A stretch of DNA of 64,000 nucleotides, from positions 20,085 to 84,084 of the forward strand of contig NZ_JABKKJ010000013.1 of the NCBI RefSeq assembly GCF_013166515.1. The letters are read 5' to 3'. Both the position numbers and the translations under genes were made by a program. Origin of the DNA: Xylanibacter caecicola. GTDB lineage: Bacteria > Bacteroidota > Bacteroidia > Bacteroidales > Bacteroidaceae. The notes under the pieces are model-generated. The model was given only the letters and a program-made list of their open reading frames with translations, was not told the origin of the DNA and searched no databases. Positions 59,784 to 64,000 of the stretch are shown here, in pieces (within the stretch, counting starts at the first letter, position 1; every line of letters starts with the position of its first letter).

Positions 59784-60115
59784 GGTTGTAAGCTATTGTG
59801 AATTCGACGAATTCATATTCTCTGAATATTACAAACCTTCTCTGGAGAGTGTGTAAAATAAATAATCATCTGCGAGTAGGGACATATGCTTGTATTTGTC
59901 CGCCCATAACAATAGATAAAAACAGCGGGGACATCGAAAGAAAAAGATAAAAGGAGATTGGAGAAGTTATGTGGCTAAAGCCACGGAAGATAAAAGACAA
60001 TGGCTTGTACCAAGTGACAAAACATTTGTCTTTTATCTTCATTTATCTTCTCATGTCTCCTTTTATCTTCTTTTGATTTCTTTCAGACGCACCCGTCTTT
60101 ATTTATGCTACCTTG
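59784..60115. repeat. Non-coding gap with two dispersed repeat types
   Basis: At 59800-59920 is a copy of the MITE-like element: GAATTCGACGAATTC, CTCTGGAGAGTGTGTAAAAT, GTAGGGACATATGCTTGTAT and TTGTCCGCCC. At 59940-60080 is the purine/pyrimidine inverted repeat (AAGATAAAAGGAGATTGGAG, GTGGCTAAAGCCACGG, then TTTATCTTC repeats) also present at 37190-37420. No gene is seen. Confidence 0.8.
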
Positions 60116-61270
60116 TTAAAGCACTTTTTTGTAAAGCTCTACAATCTGTTCTTCCGTCACATCGCGCGGATTTCCGGGCGTACATACATCCGTTATAGCC
60201 TGTGCCGCAAGTGCCGGTATGTGTTCTTCCTTTATGCCAAGTTCGCTCAGATGCTGCGGTATGCCTACACGTATGGCAAGGTCTTTCACTGCATCGCATG
60301 CAGCCTGTGCCGCTTCCTGTGCCGTCATGCCCGTGGTGTCGACTCCCATTGTGCGCGCAATAACGCCGAATTTCTCTATACATTCGGGCATGTTAAACTC
60401 CATAATGGTGGGCAGCAGCAGTGCGTTTGCCACTCCGTGAGGGATATCGTGCAGCGAACCCATGGGGTGTGCCATGCCGTGTACAAGTCCGAGACCTACG
60501 TTTGAGAATGCCTGTGCAGCAATATATTGTGCCAGTGCCATGTTCTCGCGTCCCACTGGATTTGTCGGTTCCTCAACCGCTGTGGGCAGATACTCGGCAA
60601 TCATCTTTATCGCCTGAAGCTCGTACATGTCGCTCATCACCCATGCACCCTTGGTTATATATCCTTCAATGGCGTGTGTCAGGGCGTCCATGCCCGTTGC
60701 TGCCGTCAGTCCCTTTGGCAGAGAATATGTCAGTTCGGGGTCAACGATAGCTACAGCCGGTATGTCGTTCGGGTCAACACATACCATTTTAGCCTGACGC
60801 TCCTCATCGATAATTACGTAGTTGATAGTAACCTCGGCACCTGTGCCCGCTGTTGTTGGCAGTGCGATAATAGGTACGCTCTTGTGTTTTGTCGGTGCGA
60901 CGCCCTCAAGCGATACTATATCAGAAAATTCGGGGTTGTTGATAACGATGCCGATACCTTTTGCTGTGTCCATTGCCGAACCTCCTCCTATGGCTACAAG
61001 GCAGTCTGCGCCGGAGGCTTTGAATGCCTCGATACCTTGCTTTACGTTTGTTACGGTTGGATTGGGCTTTACCTCCGAGAATATCTCGTATGGAAATCCT
61101 GCTTCGTCCATGATGTCGGTCACCAGTTTTACGGTTCCAACTTTGATAAGTCCTTTATCCGTTACGACAAGGGCTTTGTTCATGTTCATACGTTTAAGTA
61201 CATCTGCCAGCTCTTTTCTGCAACCGGCACCGAAGTAAGACACTTCGTTCAGAATGAATCTTTGTGACAT
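60116..61270 (-). CDS. fucO: Lactaldehyde reductase (iron-containing alcohol dehydrogenase)
   Basis: A 384-residue group III alcohol dehydrogenase: NEVSYFGAGCRKELADVLKR at the start, VAIGGGSAMDTAKGIGIVI near 95-113 (NAD binding), PTTAGTGAEVTINYVI, DALTHAIEGYIT and HGMAHPMGSLHDIPHG with the iron-binding His residues. The close match of these segments with FucO suggests reduction of L-lactaldehyde to 1,2-propanediol in fucose or rhamnose breakdown, though related alcohols are possible. The upstream DNA holds 66-bp promoter-bearing repeats. A monocistronic gene. Confidence 0.93.
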   Translation of the reverse strand: MSQRFILNEVSYFGAGCRKELADVLKRMNMNKALVVTDKGLIKVGTVKLVTDIMDEAGFPYEIFSEVKPNPTVTNVKQGIEAFKASGADCLVAIGGGSAMDTAKGIGIVINNPEFSDIVSLEGVAPTKHKSVPIIALPTTAGTGAEVTINYVIIDEERQAKMVCVDPNDIPAVAIVDPELTYSLPKGLTAATGMDALTHAIEGYITKGAWVMSDMYELQAIKMIAEYLPTAVEEPTNPVGRENMALAQYIAAQAFSNVGLGLVHGMAHPMGSLHDIPHGVANALLLPTIMEFNMPECIEKFGVIARTMGVDTTGMTAQEAAQAACDAVKDLAIRVGIPQHLSELGIKEEHIPALAAQAITDVCTPGNPRDVTEEQIVELYKKVL

Positions 61271-61316
61271 AGATTTATAATTTAAAAGTTAACGATAATA
61301 TTTGCTTTTTCCTATC

Positions 61317-61460
61317 GCGAAGATAAAGCAAGCCGAGCATGCTAAAACCATGTTTGTGGCAATAGAAGCTACCGCTTATCTTATGCAAAGATAATGCAAG
61401 CCGAGTGCAATCAAGTTTACTTGTAATTGCCGAGGCACCGCCTATCTTATGCAAAGATAC
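61317..61460 (-). repeat. 66-bp repeats upstream of fucO
   Basis: The string GCAAAGATA begins at 61385 and 61451, 66 bp apart, with a degenerate third copy (GCGAAGATA) at 61317. On the minus strand each reads TATCTTTGC followed by ATAAGATA, the same unit as the array at 55875. Each carries the TAnnTTTG promoter core facing fucO. Confidence 0.9.
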
Positions 61461-61582
61461 GCAATAGAACTTAATAAAACATGTAATATCAGCTTTTTGT
61501 ATTGGGAAATATGCTAAAAACGCAGCTTGAACAGCGGTAAAATATTTGATAAAGCACAGCGAGGACAACCTTATAAACAGCA

Positions 61583-61618
61583 GAAAGCCCCATGGATATA
61601 TGTTTCCATGAGGCTTTT
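61583..61618 (-). terminator. Terminator of the RNase G gene
   Basis: AAAGCCCCATGGA and TCCATGAGGCTTTT pair around an ATATGTT loop, with one mismatch. It lies 6 bases beyond the minus-strand stop at 61624 and ends in a U-rich stem on that strand. Confidence 0.75.
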
Positions 61619-61623
61619 CCGTA

Positions 61624-63198
61624 TTATTTTGTCTCGATCTCTTCTTTCATGTCTATAAACTCTTTGTTGCAGTCATAAAACTCATACTGCAAGAAAGCCA
61701 TTTTCTGTGATGAGACAACGTGCACGCCCATGCCGTATTTTATTTGCCATTTTCTTTTCAGGGAGATGATACCCTGGTTGATGTAGGCTGCAACATACGG
61801 GTGTACGTGCAGGTAAAATTTCTTTACGCCAATCTTATTGACTAACCGGTCAATTTTGTTCTCTAACTGTTCAGTGAAAAGAATGCTTGATTTTATCTTT
61901 CCTTTTCCGAAACAAGTAGGACATGTTTCTTCCACATTGACATCCATGGCGGGGCGAACTCTCTGGCGTGTAATCTGCATCAGTCCGAACTTGCTCAGCG
62001 GAAGGATGTTGTGACGCGCTCTGTCTTTCTGCATGTTCTTGCACATGCGCTCATAAAGAATTTGCCTGTCTTCCGCCAAATTCATGTCGATGAAATCTAC
62101 AACAATAATTCCGCCCATGTCGCGCAGCCTTAACTGCCTTGCAAGTTCGTCCGCTGCGCCAAGGTTCACATCAAGCGCGTTAGCCTCCTGTCCGTTTGCC
62201 GAGCGTGTGCGGTTGCCGCTGTTCACGTCTACTACGTGCAGCGCCTCCGTGTGCTCTATTATGAGGTAAGCCCCGTGCTTGTAGTTTACTATTTTCCCGA
62301 AGCTGGACTTGATCTGCTTTGTTACGTTGAAATTGTCAAAGATAGGTACGTTGCCGCTGTATAGTTTGACTATTTCCGCCTTTTCCGGCGCAATCAGTGT
62401 GACATACTGTTTGACCTCTTTAAAAATGTCCGTGTCGTTTACATATATGTTTTCGTATGAAGGATTGAACAGGTCGCGCAACAATGCTACCACTCTGCTT
62501 GTCTCCTCGTAAACGAGTTGCGGTCTTGTCTGGGTCTTCTGTACTTTTACAACGGCATCCTCCCAACGCTTCAGCAGGATTTTAAGTTCGGTGTCGAGTT
62601 CTGCCACTCTCTTGCCCTCTGCCACGGTGCGCACTATCACACCGAAGTTTTTGGGCTTGATGCTTTGTATAAGCTGTTTAAGTCTGGCACGCTCTTCCCC
62701 GCTTTTTATTTTAGAAGAAACAGAAACTTTATCGTTAAATGGAATCAAGACCAGATAACGTCCGGCAAAGCTCAGTTCGGCTGTAAGGCGCGGACCCTTG
62801 GTCGATATGGGTTCTTTTACTATTTGCACCAGCACCTCGTCGCCAACTTTAAGTTTGTTCTGTATAGTGCCTTCCTTTGGAAGGTCAGGCAGACGTGATG
62901 CCTTTGAGAAAGGATAAAGTTTCTTTCTGTCGCTCTGCACCTGTTTCAGGTACTTCTGATAAGAGTCAAATTGGTTTCCTAAGTCAAGATAATGCAGAAA
63001 GGCGTCTCTTTCATAACTTACGTTTACAAAACAGGCGTTAAGCCCCGGCATAAGTTTCTTTACTTTTGCCACATAGATGTTTCCGACAGAGAACGATGCC
63101 GAGCGTGTCTCGCTCTGATATTCTACCAGATTCTTGTCTTCCAGCAGGGCAATCGAGATGTCTTTCTGTTGAACGTCAATTACAACTTCGCTGGTCAT
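61624..63198 (-). CDS. rng: Ribonuclease G/E family endoribonuclease
   Basis: A 524-residue RNase E/G. The S1-like domain is at about 35-135 (SVGNIYVAKVKKLMPGLNAC), the sensor/RNase H-like part follows, and the DNase I-like catalytic site has GGIIVVDFIDMNLAEDRQ near 365-382 with the two metal-binding Asp. The Zn-link motif CPTCFGKGK is near 427. It processes rRNA and mRNA in the cytoplasm. The gene order HU, small basic protein, RNase G is usual for Bacteroidota. Starts 110 bases downstream of the small basic gene. Confidence 0.95.
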   Translation of the reverse strand: MTSEVVIDVQQKDISIALLEDKNLVEYQSETRSASFSVGNIYVAKVKKLMPGLNACFVNVSYERDAFLHYLDLGNQFDSYQKYLKQVQSDRKKLYPFSKASRLPDLPKEGTIQNKLKVGDEVLVQIVKEPISTKGPRLTAELSFAGRYLVLIPFNDKVSVSSKIKSGEERARLKQLIQSIKPKNFGVIVRTVAEGKRVAELDTELKILLKRWEDAVVKVQKTQTRPQLVYEETSRVVALLRDLFNPSYENIYVNDTDIFKEVKQYVTLIAPEKAEIVKLYSGNVPIFDNFNVTKQIKSSFGKIVNYKHGAYLIIEHTEALHVVDVNSGNRTRSANGQEANALDVNLGAADELARQLRLRDMGGIIVVDFIDMNLAEDRQILYERMCKNMQKDRARHNILPLSKFGLMQITRQRVRPAMDVNVEETCPTCFGKGKIKSSILFTEQLENKIDRLVNKIGVKKFYLHVHPYVAAYINQGIISLKRKWQIKYGMGVHVVSSQKMAFLQYEFYDCNKEFIDMKEEIETK

Positions 63199-63236
63199 TT
63201 TCTTGATTATTATGCTTAGTGAGTTCCAATAATAAA

Positions 63237-63281
63237 GGGCATGTCAATAAATCACCGTATGCGGGTTGATTGACATACCCT
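63237..63281. terminator. Hairpin between RNase G and the small basic protein gene
   Basis: GGGCATGTCAAT (63237-63248) pairs with ATTGACATACCC (63269-63280) with one G-T mismatch. It sits in the gap between the two genes and may attenuate or process the joint transcript. Confidence 0.6.
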
Positions 63282-63313
63282 CAGTCCCGAAACGACTGAC
63301 GAGCAGGCACTGC

Positions 63314-63403
63314 TTACTTGCTCTTATGTCTGTTCTTTCTTAATCTTTTCTTACGCTTGTGGGTAGCCATCTTGTGGCCCTTTTTCTTCTTACCGTTTGG
63401 CAT
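63314..63403 (-). CDS. Small basic, ribosome-associated-type protein
   Basis: A 29-residue frame: MPNGKKKKGHKMATHKRKKR then LRKNRHKSK. Nearly half the residues are Lys or Arg. Near-identical short proteins lie between HU and RNase G genes in many Bacteroidota and are likely part of or bound to the ribosome; I cannot say which ribosomal protein it is. It is too short for common gene finders and is easily missed. Confidence 0.8.
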   Translation of the reverse strand: MPNGKKKKGHKMATHKRKKRLRKNRHKSK

Positions 63404-63461
63404 AGCTTAAAATTTTAATGGTTTAATATTATAATGTTATTTATTAAATGCGGCTTAATGA

Positions 63462-63743
63462 CTACTCGCCTTTCATCTTGCTTACAAAACTTTTTGCCGG
63501 CTTAAAGCTCGGGAAGTCGTGTGCGGCAATGACGATAGTCGTGTTCTTCGAGATGTTTCTTGCCGTCTTTTCGGCTCTGTGCTTGATAATGAAACTGCCG
63601 AAACCACGGAGATAAACATTCTCCTTGTCCTCCAACAGGCTTTTCTTTATAACTTCCATGAAGGCTTCAACTGTTGCCGAAACATCCTTTCTTGCGATGC
63701 CCGTAGACCCGACAATTTCTTCTATAATGTCTGCTTTAGTCAT
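63462..63743 (-). CDS. HU/IHF family DNA-binding protein
   Basis: A 93-residue histone-like protein: MTKADIIEEIVGSTGIARKD, VSATVEAFMEVIKKSLLEDK, VYLRGFGSFIIKHRAEKTAR, then NISKNTTIVIAAHDFPSFKP. This is the full HU fold, with the beta arm around RAEKTARNISKNTTI. It bends DNA as a dimer. Start at ATG 63743 is clear. The promoter is 56 bases upstream. Confidence 0.95.
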   Translation of the reverse strand: MTKADIIEEIVGSTGIARKDVSATVEAFMEVIKKSLLEDKENVYLRGFGSFIIKHRAEKTARNISKNTTIVIAAHDFPSFKPAKSFVSKMKGE

Positions 63744-63798
63744 CTTTCTGTTATTTGTTAATTTATTACTATTTTTTACATTGTTTATTTTTGGAGTG

Positions 63799-63830
63799 CA
63801 AATATACGATTTTTTAATGTTATACTGAAA
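63799..63830 (-). promoter_or_regulatory. Promoter of the HU, small basic protein, RNase G operon
   Basis: On the minus strand TATATTTG (63799-63806) matches TAnnTTTG, with a TTTC about 20 bases upstream. Confidence 0.65.
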
Positions 63831-63880
63831 TTTATTTCATGTTTTTTGCAGAAATGGCGCCTAATATTATGTAGGTAGTT

Positions 63881-64000
63881 TCAACTGGCAAGTGCAAAAT
63901 TAATGATTTGTTTGAAGAATTCTTCTTTCGGGGTTGAGAAATTTAGTTTCTTTCTCGGTCTGAGGTTCAATTTCTTTCCCACTTTCTTGATATAGTTGTC
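63881..64000 (-). CDS. IS30-family transposase, C-terminal end (runs off window)
   Basis: The last 39 codons of a minus-strand gene: DNYIKKVGKKLNLRPRKKLN then FSTPKEEFFKQIINFALAS and a TGA at 63881. The N-x-RPRKKL-F-TP-E pattern is the C terminus of IS30 transposases (LNNRPRKRLGFKTP). The left end of the element should lie close to 63860-63880. The remainder is outside the window, so activity cannot be judged. Confidence 0.85.
   Translation of the reverse strand, partial: DNYIKKVGKKLNLRPRKKLNFSTPKEEFFKQIINFALAS

Noticed and set aside
1..64000. tRNA or rRNA genes
   Set aside because: I found no cloverleaf-like sequence with a GGTTCGA-type T arm and no rRNA-like stretch; only RNase P RNA was recognised. 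A covariance search would be decisive.

Overview
The window looks like a chromosome segment of a Bacteroidota species, order Bacteroidales, most like Prevotellaceae. The signs are: promoters of the form TAnnTTTG with a TTG about 20 bases upstream; few Shine-Dalgarno sites; a short 287-residue primary sigma factor; an UpxY-type antiterminator beside a tyrosine recombinase at the head of a polysaccharide locus; BT4734/VirE, DUF4248, HU-like and amidase genes; a GldB-like lipoprotein; DUF4861; and a sialidase ending in the short C-terminal motif common in Prevotella secreted proteins. The species was not determined.

Layout. (1) About 37.1 kb down to 13.0 kb, minus strand: a capsular or exopolysaccharide locus. 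It opens with a tyrosine recombinase, UpxY and a small unknown protein. An ATPase plus partner pair (possible defence module) follows, then genes for a CDP-3,6-dideoxyhexose (rfbF, rfbG, rfbH, rfbJ/S-like reductase), Wzx, Wzy, several glycosyltransferases, two membrane acyltransferases, a pyruvyltransferase, a serine-acetyltransferase-like enzyme, and an IspD-like/epimerase/LicD set that probably transfers a CDP-activated alcohol phosphate. An IS630-type element sits in this locus. (2) 13.0 to 7.3 kb: a divergent module with an HTH protein, a VirE-type primase/helicase, DUF4248, an HU-like protein, a holin-like peptide, an amidase and a spanin-like lipoprotein. (3) 7.1 kb to the left edge: more polysaccharide genes on the minus strand, interrupted by two plus-strand DUF4143 ATPases. 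(4) 37.7 to 64 kb: mostly core genes (GldB-like, radical SAM, DPP-IV, DUF4861, PqqD/S26/HprK-like operon, rpoD, HtrA protease, a second recombinase, sialidase, RNase P RNA, YihY, DUF1232, fabD, GH13, AlaX-like, fucO, RNase G, small basic protein, HU) and the end of an IS30 transposase at the right edge.

Two patterns stand out. First, five polysaccharide genes between 15.3 and 23.5 kb each contain a coding-strand run of exactly eight G. Three are in frame and two (both acyltransferases) are out of frame but would be restored by one extra G. This looks like slipped-strand phase variation of glycan decoration. Second, the tandem repeats placed in front of genes have periods of 22, 33, 66 or 88 bp, all multiples of 11 bp. 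The 22-bp arrays share one consensus and lie upstream of both tyrosine recombinases and the HU-like gene. The 33-bp arrays lie upstream of the two DUF4143 ATPases and an acetyltransferase. The 66-bp and 88-bp repeats carry promoter elements. I do not recognise this as a described system.
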